The notes below the pieces were generated by a model, which made no database searches, had not been told where the DNA came from, and saw nothing but the letters and a program-made list of their open reading frames with translations. 49,258 bases of DNA from Clostridia bacterium (GTDB taxonomy: Bacteria; Bacillota; Clostridia; Christensenellales; Aristaeellaceae): positions 1-49,258 of the forward strand of contig JAFRHH010000081.1 in NCBI GenBank assembly GCA_017433405.1. The letters run 5' to 3'. The translations under genes and the position numbers were made by a program. Of the stretch, positions 42,267 to 49,258 are shown piece after piece; the first letter of the stretch is position 1, and every line of letters starts with the position of its first letter.

Positions 42267-43106
42267 TTATGCCATGTTTTCCGCCGCTTCCACCACCGGA
42301 TCCAGCCAGTTTTCATTGAACAGCTCGATCACGCCGGTATCGCATTCCCGGGCCAGCGCCGGATCCATGGGCAGCCTCGCCAGCAGGGGAATTCCCAGCC
42401 GCTCCGCCGCCTTCTCCGAGGTTCCCTCCCCGAAGGGATAGATCTTCTTTCCGCAGTCGGGGCAGGCGATCCAGCTCATGTTTTCCACCAGGCCCAGCAC
42501 GGGAATATTCATCATCTTCGCCATGTTGACGGCCTTTTCCACCACCATGCCCACCAGCTCCTGGGGCGTGGCCACGATGATAATCCCGTTGACCGGCAGG
42601 GACTGGAACACCGTCAGCGGCACGTCCCCGGTTCCCGGAGGCATATCCACATACAGGCAGTCCACATCCCCCCAGCAGACGTCCGTCCAGAACTGCTTCA
42701 CCGTCCCGGAAATCAGGCTTCCGCGCCAGATGACCGGATCCGTCTCATTTTCCAGCAGCAGATTGATGCTCATCATTTTGATGCCCGTTTTGCTCTCCAC
42801 CGGCAGGATCCCCTCGTCCGATCCCATCGCCCGGTCATGCACGCCGAACATCTTCGGAATCGAAGGCCCCGTAATATCCGCGTCCAGGATACCGGCCTTT
42901 TTGCCGTTCCGCTGGGTCAGCACGGCCATCAGCCCGGTCACCAGGCTTTTGCCGACGCCGCCCTTGCCGCTGACCACGGCGATGATTTTCTTTACATGGC
43001 TCGCCGGATTCGGCGCCTCCAGCAGGCTCGCCGGCTGCTGATCCCGGGAAGCGCAGTCCGCTCCGCAGGTGGAGCAGTCATGGGTACATTCAGACATTTC
43101 ACTCAC
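42267..43106 (-). CDS. mrp: Mrp/NBP35-family P-loop ATPase (Fe-S cluster carrier)
   Basis: A 279-residue ATPase of the Mrp/ApbC group, which holds and transfers Fe-S clusters. The deviant Walker A GKGGVGKS is at 47-54; DADITGPSIP and VDMPPGTGD follow; the bridging CPDC is at C215/C218. The N-terminus has C7, C11, C14 and C18, recalling the extra cluster-binding extension of Nbp35. Start ATG 43106. It lies 63 nt after the caspase-like gene; the gap has a run of seven T (mRNA sense) but no strong stem. Confidence 0.93.
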   Translation of the reverse strand: MSEMSECTHDCSTCGADCASRDQQPASLLEAPNPASHVKKIIAVVSGKGGVGKSLVTGLMAVLTQRNGKKAGILDADITGPSIPKMFGVHDRAMGSDEGILPVESKTGIKMMSINLLLENETDPVIWRGSLISGTVKQFWTDVCWGDVDCLYVDMPPGTGDVPLTVFQSLPVNGIIIVATPQELVGMVVEKAVNMAKMMNIPVLGLVENMSWIACPDCGKKIYPFGEGTSEKAAERLGIPLLARLPMDPALARECDTGVIELFNENWLDPVVEAAENMA

Positions 43107-43169
43107 CTCAAAAAAACAGTTTCCCGATACATTTCGCCCCCGGGGCCCGGTTTTCCTTCTTGCCCTTTT

Positions 43170-44621
43170 TTATTCCGCCTCCCGCAGCTCGAAGGTTCCC
43201 GAAAAGGCCTCCCGGGTTCCCAGGGCGTCCTCCCAAATCACGTGGAGAAGGTAGAACCCCGGTTCCGCCGTTTCTCCGTCCTCCCGGAGGCCGCTCCAGC
43301 TCCAGTCCAGCCAGCCTCCGCCGTCCGCCGCCGGCAGCAGCGGCTCCTCCCGGCTCAGCGTCCGGATGACCTCCCCGGATTCGTTCTCCACCTGCGCCGT
43401 GACGGAGCACGGGGCGTCGATGGTCAGGAAGGCGTGGAGCTCCTCTCCCGCCGAGGGCGTAAAGCTTTCTCCGCAGGTCAGGGCCGCCACCGTTTCCCGG
43501 TTCCCCGTCAGGGCGATGCGCCGGCTTCCGGCCGCCGCGCCGGCGCCCTCCCGGATCGTCATCAGCTGCAGGAGCGCGAAGCCGGAGTCCTCGCCGTCCA
43601 CCGTGGTCATCCGCACCGTCCGCTGCTTTTCCCCCGCGGAAAGGTTCGCCCGGATGCCTTCAAAGCGCTCCCGGTCCGGCATCTGGACCGCGCCGTCGAA
43701 ATCCCATCCGCCTTCCTTCCAGAAGACCATCCGGTACCACAGCTGCAGCGTGGTCCCCACCGTAAAGGTGAGCTCCGTTTTCGGGCGGCCCGCGTCATCC
43801 TTTTCCGAGAGGATCCTTAAATTGGAAATCGCCCGGTCCGCCTCCGGCTCCCCGACGGAGAACAGCGGCTCCGCCCCATCCTCCGGATAGCAGCAGGCCC
43901 GGCTGTCGCCGCAGAGGGTCCGGATGCCTTCCCGCAGCTCCCGGAGGCTGAAAAAGCCGTCCCCGTTTCCGCCGCCCGGCACCGCCTTTCCCGAAAGCAG
44001 CGCCTCCAGCGCCGCCAGGAACCAGCTTCCCCCGCCGCCTTCGTCCATCCAGAGGGCGCTCTCCTCCAGGCCGCCGGCGCTGGTCAGCACCTGGATGCCC
44101 GTTCCGGCGAAGGCATTGACGCCCTCCGCCATCCCTTTTCCGATCATCCCGCCGGAATAGCAGGCGTCGAGGATCAGGATCTTTTTCCCGGGCAGGCGGG
44201 AGAGCATGTCCGTCAGCCGCTCCGCCGTCAGGGCTTCCTCCTCCCGCCCGTCGGACAGGAGCAGCGCCGTCCGCCCGTCGGCATAGTGCAGGCCGTGGGT
44301 GGATACATAGATCAGCGCGGTATCCTCCGCCGCGGCGCCCCCGAAGGTTTCCTGGAGAAGACGCTCCAGTCCCTCCGCCGTCCCCGGGCTGTTCAGGGCC
44401 GTCCGGCAGTCCGTCATCCCGGGCCGCCGGGTCCAGAGAATTTCCTCCATCCGGATCAGGTTCTGTTCCGCGGCCGGCGCCGTATTCGGCATGGAGACGA
44501 AGGTATCGCACCCCAACAGCAGGGCCCGGGTCACGCCCTCCCCCGCCGCGGAGGAGACCGCCAGCAGCAGAAGCGCCGTCAGGAAAAGCACCGGCAGCCA
44601 CCGCAGCATCCCCTTCCGCAT
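43170..44621 (-). CDS. Secreted caspase-like cysteine peptidase (C14 fold)
   Basis: A 483-residue exported protein. Signal peptide MRKGMLRWLPVLFLTALLLLAVSSA, cleavage near residue 26. The caspase-fold dyad is clear: H109 (IYVSTHGLHYADG) and C154 (ILILDACYSGGMIG), with TSAGGLEESAL behind. The rest (about 270-483) is beta-rich, with an FG-type module near the end (GEVIRTLSREEPLLPAADGGGWLDWSWSG, a FlgD-like pattern). Caspase homologs usually cleave after Arg/Lys or Asp; specificity is not evident. I start it at M6 (44621) because GGAGGAAGG is 5-7 nt away. It follows the lipoprotein gene by 30 nt. Confidence 0.87.
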   Translation of the reverse strand: MRKGMLRWLPVLFLTALLLLAVSSAAGEGVTRALLLGCDTFVSMPNTAPAAEQNLIRMEEILWTRRPGMTDCRTALNSPGTAEGLERLLQETFGGAAAEDTALIYVSTHGLHYADGRTALLLSDGREEEALTAERLTDMLSRLPGKKILILDACYSGGMIGKGMAEGVNAFAGTGIQVLTSAGGLEESALWMDEGGGGSWFLAALEALLSGKAVPGGGNGDGFFSLRELREGIRTLCGDSRACCYPEDGAEPLFSVGEPEADRAISNLRILSEKDDAGRPKTELTFTVGTTLQLWYRMVFWKEGGWDFDGAVQMPDRERFEGIRANLSAGEKQRTVRMTTVDGEDSGFALLQLMTIREGAGAAAGSRRIALTGNRETVAALTCGESFTPSAGEELHAFLTIDAPCSVTAQVENESGEVIRTLSREEPLLPAADGGGWLDWSWSGLREDGETAEPGFYLLHVIWEDALGTREAFSGTFELREAE

Positions 44622-44651
44622 GGTTCCTTCCTCCATCCTTTTTTCTTTCCG

Positions 44652-46613
44652 TCAGTATCCGAAAAGCACCATCAGCGTCTGGTTGCCGGCGATTCCGTCC
44701 GCCGTCAGGCCGTTGGCCTTCTGGAAGGCCCGGACCGCCGCCTCCGTCTTCGCGTCGTACTCCCCGTTCACCTCGTCCAGGAAGCCCATCTGCTCCAGGC
44801 ATTCCTGAATCTCAACCACCTCGTTGCCCCGGGCCCCCGGCCGAACCGACTCATAGGAGGTCTGGGCCGCGGTCGCCGACCGGGCATCCCTGGAGTACAG
44901 CTTCTTCAGGGTCTCCGTGCCCGCCTTGCCGTCCACCTTCAGCCTGTTCTGAATCTGGAAGGCCCTTACCGCGTCCGACGTGGTCTGGCCATAGACGCCG
45001 TCGATGCTGCCGTCATAGTAGCCCAGCTCATAAAGGGTGTACTGCAGATTCCGCACCGCGGTTCCGTCGTCCCCCATCTGCATGGCGGAATAGGTAATCG
45101 ACGCGGAGGAACCGTAAAGCAGCCGCTGGGTCGCGGGGCCGGCCTTGCCGTCCACCGTCAGGCTGTTCCGCAGCTGGAAGGCCATGACCGCCGCCTGGGT
45201 GCCGGAGCCGTACCGTCCGTCCACCGACCCGGTATAATACCCCAGATCCTTGAGGCGCTGCTGCAGCCGTCGGACCTGCTCGCCCTCCGATCCGTCGCTC
45301 AGGGTGGCGTAGCCCGTGGAGGAAATATCGGAGGTATCGGCGCCGCCGAGCTTCTCCGCCGTCCCCGAGATCCGGACCGCCTTTCCGGAGGCCCTGACCG
45401 CCGTCCCGGAATACAGCTTGCTCAATGTCGCGGTACCGGCCTTGCCGTCCGCTGTCAGATTGTTGTTCTTCTGGAAGGCGATCACCGCCGCCTCCGTCGC
45501 CACCCCGAAGGAGCCGTCCACCGAGCCGCTCAGATAGCCGAGATCCTTCAGCTGCTGCTGCAGCTGGCGCACCGCCGCGCCCTCGCTGCCGTTCTGCAGC
45601 GTTTCGCCGGAGCCGGAAACGGCGTGGGCCGTTCGGGCCGCGCCCGAGGAATAAATCGCCCGGAGGGTATCGGGACCGGCGATGCCGTCCTCCCACAGGC
45701 CCTTGGTCTTCGCCTGGAAGGCGGTGACCGCCGCCTGGGTCGCCGCGTCGTATTCCCCCGTCACCTTTCCGCTCAGCCATCCCAGCTCAATCAGCCGGCG
45801 CTGCAGGGTCGTGACCTTGTTTCCCCGGGAGCCGAGGGTCAGATAATAATCCCGGCTCAGGTTCGGCGTCGCCGTCGGCCGGGGCGTGGGCGTCGCCCTC
45901 GGGGTCGGCCTGGCCGTCGGTCTGGCCGTCGCCTTCGGTGTCGCCGTGGCGTTGGCCTGCTTCGCTGAGATGGCGTTTTTCGAGTTCAGCTTCTCCAGGG
46001 TCTTCGCGCCGGCCTTGCCGTCCACCGTCAGGCCATTGGCCTTCTGGAAGGCCCGGACCGCCCTTTCCGTCGCCGGGCCGAAGTCCCCGTCCGCCGCCCC
46101 GGAATAGTATCCGAGCGCCTTCAGCCGCTTCTGGAGCGCCCGGACCTCATCGCTGCCCTTGAAGCCCTGCTGCAGGCTGGCGGGCGTCGGGGAGGGAGTC
46201 AGGGCGATGGGGGTGTTCGTCGGCTTCGCCGTTACCACCGCGATGGTCTCCCGGGGATCCGGCGTCGGCGTGATCACCTCGAAGGTTCCGCTGGAGGGAA
46301 TCGGCGTCTTCTGCTCCACGCTGCCCCAGTCGTTCCAGCCCACCGTTCCCGAAGCCGGGGTCGGCGTCGCCTGGGGCTGGTTTCCTCCCTGAGGGGAGCC
46401 GCCTCCGCCGAAAACGTTCTGGGTTTCCACCACCACCGTGTCCGGCGTCACCTCCACGGTCGCCGTCGGCGCCAGCGTATTGAAGGGCAGGCTGTTTCCC
46501 GTGGGCGCGCCGCCGTCGTTATTCACGTCGTCCGGGGCGATATAGCAGCCTGTCAGCACAAAGCACAGGCCCACCGTCAGGATCAGCCCCGCCGCTTTTC
46601 CGTTTCTCTTCAA
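44652..46613 (-). CDS. Lipoprotein with six peptidoglycan-binding repeats
   Basis: A 653-residue surface protein. It has a type II signal peptide with lipobox LTGC (C23), a Thr/Pro linker, then six PG_binding_1 units of about 65 residues, each LQxxLxxLGYxxGxxDGxFGxxTxxAVxAFQxxNxLxxDGxAGxxTLxxL. Units 1 and 2 are separated by a Pro/Thr/Arg linker (TPRPTATPN and similar); units 3-6 follow with short spacers. No hydrolase domain is attached, so it would act as a cell-wall-binding scaffold or anchor. TTG start at 46613 with AAAGGAGG 7 nt away. It lies between the barnase-like and caspase-like genes. Confidence 0.92.
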   Translation of the reverse strand: MKRNGKAAGLILTVGLCFVLTGCYIAPDDVNNDGGAPTGNSLPFNTLAPTATVEVTPDTVVVETQNVFGGGGSPQGGNQPQATPTPASGTVGWNDWGSVEQKTPIPSSGTFEVITPTPDPRETIAVVTAKPTNTPIALTPSPTPASLQQGFKGSDEVRALQKRLKALGYYSGAADGDFGPATERAVRAFQKANGLTVDGKAGAKTLEKLNSKNAISAKQANATATPKATARPTARPTPRATPTPRPTATPNLSRDYYLTLGSRGNKVTTLQRRLIELGWLSGKVTGEYDAATQAAVTAFQAKTKGLWEDGIAGPDTLRAIYSSGAARTAHAVSGSGETLQNGSEGAAVRQLQQQLKDLGYLSGSVDGSFGVATEAAVIAFQKNNNLTADGKAGTATLSKLYSGTAVRASGKAVRISGTAEKLGGADTSDISSTGYATLSDGSEGEQVRRLQQRLKDLGYYTGSVDGRYGSGTQAAVMAFQLRNSLTVDGKAGPATQRLLYGSSASITYSAMQMGDDGTAVRNLQYTLYELGYYDGSIDGVYGQTTSDAVRAFQIQNRLKVDGKAGTETLKKLYSRDARSATAAQTSYESVRPGARGNEVVEIQECLEQMGFLDEVNGEYDAKTEAAVRAFQKANGLTADGIAGNQTLMVLFGY

Positions 46614-46661
46614 GAAAATTCCTCCTTTCCGGGCGCTCCGAATTTCGGGGCTGCCGCCCCG

Positions 46662-47438
46662 CTACTTTCCGTTTCCCTGCTCCCATGAGGGGAACAGCTC
46701 CTGGAAGGTCCGGTAATGATCCCCGGTATACCAGACCCGGCCCTCCGAGGAATAAATGATCCGCTCCGCTCTTCGCCGGCCGGAAACATAGTTCGCGTCC
46801 GCTTCAATATACTGAATTCCCCACACCTGGGGCAGGCGCCCTTCGTAATTCCCGAAGCGGTCCCCGCCGATGGATTTCCCCGGCGCCACGTCGCTGACAT
46901 AGTTCCAGGAGCTGTCCCAGCCCAGGGCCTGGGCCTCCCGCTTTGTAATAAAGTTGGGGGGCAGCTCCCCGTACATAAACAGGTAATCCGCGATCGCCTG
47001 GGGCTTGATAATCGGGCCGTCCTCCTCCGCGAAGGCCGGCCTCCCGGCCGGAGCGGCGGTCACCGCCGGCGTCTTCGCGGCCTCCCCCGGGGCCGGGGTC
47101 TTCGTCGGCGCCGCGGTTTGCGCCGGCGCCCATGTCGGACGGTTCCGCTTCTTTCTGGACGTCACCCGGAAGGTAAGCGTTCCCGCCTTCCCCTCCCGGG
47201 TTTCGGTTCCTTCCCCCAGGGTCAGCGGAGCCTCCCCCTTCTCTCCGAACCGGGTTTCCGTCCCGAGGCTCGCCGGAGCCGCCGCCCCGTCCTCCGGCAG
47301 ACGGCCTTCCGTCCATCGGATGCTCTCTTCCGCCGCCCCCGGTCCCTTTCCCGGCCAAAGGACTTCTTCTCCCAGCGCCGTCACCGCCAGCAGCACCGAA
47401 AGCAGCGCCGCCAGCAGGCCCATCCATCGTCTCTTCAT
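46662..47438 (-). CDS. Secreted barnase-type ribonuclease
   Basis: A 258-residue protein: signal peptide (MKRRWMGLLAALLSVLLAVTALG), a Pro/Ala/Thr linker to about 138, and a C-terminal domain that aligns with barnase over its length: IADYLFMYGELPPNFITKREAQALGW, DVAPGKSIGGDRF, EADANYVSG, ERIIYSS, DHYRTF. All catalytic residues are kept: K166, E212 (general base), R226 and H241 (general acid). It should cleave single-stranded RNA outside the cell. No barstar inhibitor gene is visible in the window. The ATG overlaps the rlmH stop (ATGA); the lipoprotein gene follows after 48 nt. Confidence 0.93.
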   Translation of the reverse strand: MKRRWMGLLAALLSVLLAVTALGEEVLWPGKGPGAAEESIRWTEGRLPEDGAAAPASLGTETRFGEKGEAPLTLGEGTETREGKAGTLTFRVTSRKKRNRPTWAPAQTAAPTKTPAPGEAAKTPAVTAAPAGRPAFAEEDGPIIKPQAIADYLFMYGELPPNFITKREAQALGWDSSWNYVSDVAPGKSIGGDRFGNYEGRLPQVWGIQYIEADANYVSGRRRAERIIYSSEGRVWYTGDHYRTFQELFPSWEQGNGK

Positions 47439-47911
47439 TTATGATACCGCTCTCCCGCCGCAATTTTTTCCGCCCGATACAGCTGTTCGAGCAGCATCAC
47501 CCGGGCCAGCTGGTGCGGAAAGGTCAGATCGCTCATGGACCATTCCTCGTCCGCCCGCCGAAGCAGATTCTCCCCCAGGCCCAGGCTGCCGCCGATGACG
47601 AACACCAGGCTGCTTTCGCCGGAAAGCCGCAGCTCGCCGAGCCGCCGGCTGATCCCCGGGGAGTCGAATTTCCGGCCCCCGATCGTCAGGGCCACCACAT
47701 GATCCCCCGGACGGATTCGGGAAAGGAGCTCCTCCCCTTCCCGTTCCCGGATCCTGGCCTCTTCCGCCGGCGAACCCGAGCCCTCCGGCAGATCCGCCAC
47801 CTCGATTTCCCGAACCTTTCCGAAGCGTGACAGGCGTTTGAGATATTCATCCGCCATCTCCCGGAAGGGCTTTTCCCTCAGGCGGCCCACCGCCAGCACC
47901 GTCATGCTCAT
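47435..47911 (-). CDS. rlmH: 23S rRNA (pseudouridine-1915-N3) methyltransferase RlmH
   Basis: A 158-residue SPOUT-fold methyltransferase that modifies pseudouridine 1915 of helix 69. It has the knot motifs FVIGGSLGLGENLL and LTFPHQLARVMLLEQLYRAEKI, and ends in the hallmark YHK. ATG 47911 overlaps the stop of the regulator gene; its own stop overlaps the RNase start. A conserved housekeeping gene placed inside a group of exported proteins. Confidence 0.96.
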   Translation of the reverse strand: MSMTVLAVGRLREKPFREMADEYLKRLSRFGKVREIEVADLPEGSGSPAEEARIREREGEELLSRIRPGDHVVALTIGGRKFDSPGISRRLGELRLSGESSLVFVIGGSLGLGENLLRRADEEWSMSDLTFPHQLARVMLLEQLYRAEKIAAGERYHK

Positions 47912-48996
47912 TCCCGGTCCACCCGCGGAAGGCTCTCCCGGTCCACCAGGCTCCAGGCCATGCTGACGCTCCTCTCCCGCTCCCCGACGATCATCCGCAG
48001 GAGCTTTTCCGCTACCAGCGCCCCGAAGGCTTCCTTCGGATGCCCCAGCGTCGTCAGCCCCGGCCGGATCATTTCCGCCACGGGGGCGTTGTCAAAGCCG
48101 ATGACCCCCAGCTGATCCGGCAGCTTCATGCCCTGCTCCCGCAGAATCGTCATCAGGGTCACGGCAAAGATATCGTTATAGCAGACGATGCTGTCCGCCG
48201 TTCCGGCCAGCAGGCGGCGGATCAGCCGCTGGCCCGCCGGATTCTCGTACACCGTGTAGCGCTCCTCCGTCCCAAAGGTCAGCAGGTTCTCCTCCGGGAT
48301 CTCGATCCCCTGGCTCCGGAGCTCCGCCAGGAAGCCCTCCAGCCGCTCCCGCCCCTGAAGATCGTCGGTCTTGAACAGGCCCGCCGGCCGGTGATACCCG
48401 CGGTTCACCAGCTCCCGGGCAGCGATCCGGCCCCCGCCGAAATCGTCCATGACCACGTGGGGAAAATCCCCCAGCCCGGGATAGTACCCGTTCATGAAAA
48501 GCACGGGAATATTCCGCTCCGCCAGATGCCGGTATAGCGCCGCGTTGGGCGTTTCGCTGGCGGTCCTCACGCCCTCCACGATCAGCCCGTCCACCCGGCC
48601 GTCCATCATCCGCTCCAGCACGTCCCGCTCGATGGCGCTGTCGTTATACGTGGCGCTCAGGCTCATAACCGCCCCGTCCCGGTTCAGCACGGATTCGATC
48701 CCGCTGACGATGGAGGGAAAAATATAATCCGTAATATAGGTGGTCACCACGGCCACATGCATCGTTCCCTGCCGGCGGCGCGGCCCATGGCGGACATAGG
48801 TTCCGCTCCCCCGGCGCCGGTCGACGAGGCCGTCGTTCTCCAGCAGGGCGATCGCCTGCCGGACCGTCTGGCGGGAAACCTTGAAGCGAAAGCGAAGCTC
48901 CTCCTCCGTCATCAGCGCCTGGCCGTCCTGAAAGACCCCTTCGGCGATCTCCCGCCGCAGGGTATCCGCTACCTGCATATATTTCGTCTCGGCCAT
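47908..48996 (-). CDS. GntR-LacI hybrid (AraR-type) transcriptional regulator
   Basis: A 362-residue regulator. A GntR-type winged helix at the N-terminus (MQVADTLRREIAEGVFQDGQALMTEEELRFRFKVSRQTVRQAIALLENDGLVDRRRGSGTYV) is fused to a LacI/periplasmic-binding-like sugar-sensing domain (HVAVVTTYITDYIFPSIVSGIE, GLIVEGVRT, VMDDFGGGRIAARELVNRGYHRPAGLF, GVIGFDNAPVAE). This is the AraR layout; arabinose genes in the window fit but are distant. I start it at ATG 48996 (GGAGG 9 nt upstream); the frame is open to 49041. A palindrome over its -10 box suggests self-repression. It leads rlmH and the exported-protein genes. Confidence 0.9.
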   Translation of the reverse strand: MAETKYMQVADTLRREIAEGVFQDGQALMTEEELRFRFKVSRQTVRQAIALLENDGLVDRRRGSGTYVRHGPRRRQGTMHVAVVTTYITDYIFPSIVSGIESVLNRDGAVMSLSATYNDSAIERDVLERMMDGRVDGLIVEGVRTASETPNAALYRHLAERNIPVLFMNGYYPGLGDFPHVVMDDFGGGRIAARELVNRGYHRPAGLFKTDDLQGRERLEGFLAELRSQGIEIPEENLLTFGTEERYTVYENPAGQRLIRRLLAGTADSIVCYNDIFAVTLMTILREQGMKLPDQLGVIGFDNAPVAEMIRPGLTTLGHPKEAFGALVAEKLLRMIVGERERSVSMAWSLVDRESLPRVDRE

Positions 48997-49019
48997 CCAT
49001 GCTCGCCTCCCTCTGGAAC

Positions 49020-49041
49020 TTGTTGGTATTATACCAGACAA
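49020..49041. promoter_or_regulatory. Operator-like palindrome over the regulator promoter
   Basis: TGGTAT-T-ATACCA (49024-49036) is a perfect inverted repeat with outer TTGT (49020) and ACAA (49038) arms. It covers the -10 box of the regulator gene. It does not match the Bacillus AraR operator as I recall it. Confidence 0.7.
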
Positions 49042-49057
49042 TTTCCATTCTTTTCAA
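49028..49057 (-). promoter_or_regulatory. Promoter of the GntR-LacI regulator gene
   Basis: Minus strand: TTGAAA (49057-49052), 18-nt spacer, TATAAT (49033-49028), about 30 nt before the start codon. Confidence 0.82.
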
Positions 49058-49118
49058 TATCTTCCCCTGAAAAAAGTACGAACAACCCGGAACAAAAAAG
49101 ACCGTCCCGCCGTTCCGC

Positions 49119-49146
49119 TTTACTTTTTCGGGGATTTCCTTATAAT
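49119..49146 (+). promoter_or_regulatory. Promoter of the NusG-like gene
   Basis: TATAAT at 49141-49146 with a weak -35 TTTACT (49119-49124) at 16 nt. The roughly 50-nt leader contains GGACAGGGGCCGTCCCTG, a short GGAC/GTCC-type hairpin. Confidence 0.6.
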
Positions 49147-49207
49147 AGGAATCGGACAGGGGCCGTCCCTGCCCAGAGACCGCCAACCGAAAGAGGAGGG
49201 CCCGCCC

Positions 49208-49258
49208 TTGCACGTTTACTGCCTGTTTTGCCGGACGCAGCGCTGCCGGATTATCGCC
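49208..49258 (+). CDS. Start of a probable NusG-family protein (3' end outside window)
   Basis: Seventeen codons from TTG 49208 (GAGGAGG at 49193-49199) read MHVYCLFCRTQRCRIIA. A short Met followed by YCLFCRT is how NusG-family antiterminators begin (compare the W-Y-A/V-L-F/H-V-K/R-T opening), and specialised NusG paralogs (LoaP, RfaH-like) with their own promoter often head surface-polysaccharide or secondary-metabolite operons. Too little is present to be certain. Confidence 0.5.
   Translation, partial: MHVYCLFCRTQRCRIIA

Overview
The window is a GC-rich chromosomal segment from a Firmicute, most likely a member of the Clostridia. The evidence is the ctsR-clpC heat-shock locus with a CtsR-type operator, MutS2, Jag/KhpB, a bifunctional Rel with the RxKD-type synthetase motif, archaeal-type ProRS, a DUF6171-like zinc ribbon, consensus sigma-A promoters and strong Shine-Dalgarno (SD) sites (several with TTG or GTG starts). 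The genus cannot be read from the sequence. Nearly all of it is housekeeping DNA packed into operons with 4-nt start/stop overlaps. No prophage, CRISPR array, tRNA or rRNA was found, but there are many short dispersed palindromes.

Layout. 1-1923 (+): the 3' end of tuf, a TSCPD protein and a DEAD-box helicase, closed by a bidirectional terminator. 2039-17523 (-): a zinc-ribbon gene preceded by a strongly structured probable ncRNA; ctsR-clpC-araD; a serine hydrolase, a glutamate-5-kinase-like kinase and shikimate kinase; a two-component system; mutS2, a U32 peptidase and zapA; and a cyclophilin. 17818-25247 (+): a GNAT protein, secD-secF, recJ and relA/spoT. 25226-26371 (-): nagA. 26707-28995 (+): a membrane protein, a 16S pseudouridine synthase and a 16S methyltransferase-like gene. 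29101-35531 (-): aconitase, serS, and the jag-yidC-yidD-rnpA-rpmH cluster. 35654-41029 (-): a DUF6171-like protein, a GH51 arabinofuranosidase, rnc, acpP, plsX and proS. 41064-48996 (-): a membrane-anchored propeller-like protein, an Mrp ATPase, a secreted caspase-like protease, a lipoprotein with six peptidoglycan-binding repeats, a secreted barnase-type RNase, rlmH and a GntR-LacI hybrid regulator. 49208-end (+): the first 17 codons of a probable NusG-family gene.

How the genes work together. One theme is protein quality control and export: CtsR, ClpC, SecDF, YidC and YidD. A second is translation and RNA maturation: rpmH, rnpA, rnc, serS, proS, rlmH, the pseudouridine synthase and the methyltransferase. 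Arabinose genes (araD, abfA) are scattered inside housekeeping operons. Three exported proteins (protease, wall-binding lipoprotein, RNase) are contiguous under one apparently self-regulated regulator.

The most unusual items are: an McsA-like zinc finger fused in frame to ClpC with no mcsB gene; the roughly 210-nt structured RNA at 2359-2570; a hairpin of the form GTGAAC-N4-GTTCAC set close against the SD of several unrelated genes; stem-bulge-stem hairpins after proS and before serS; and a REP-like motif that appears to have inserted in frame into a methyltransferase gene.
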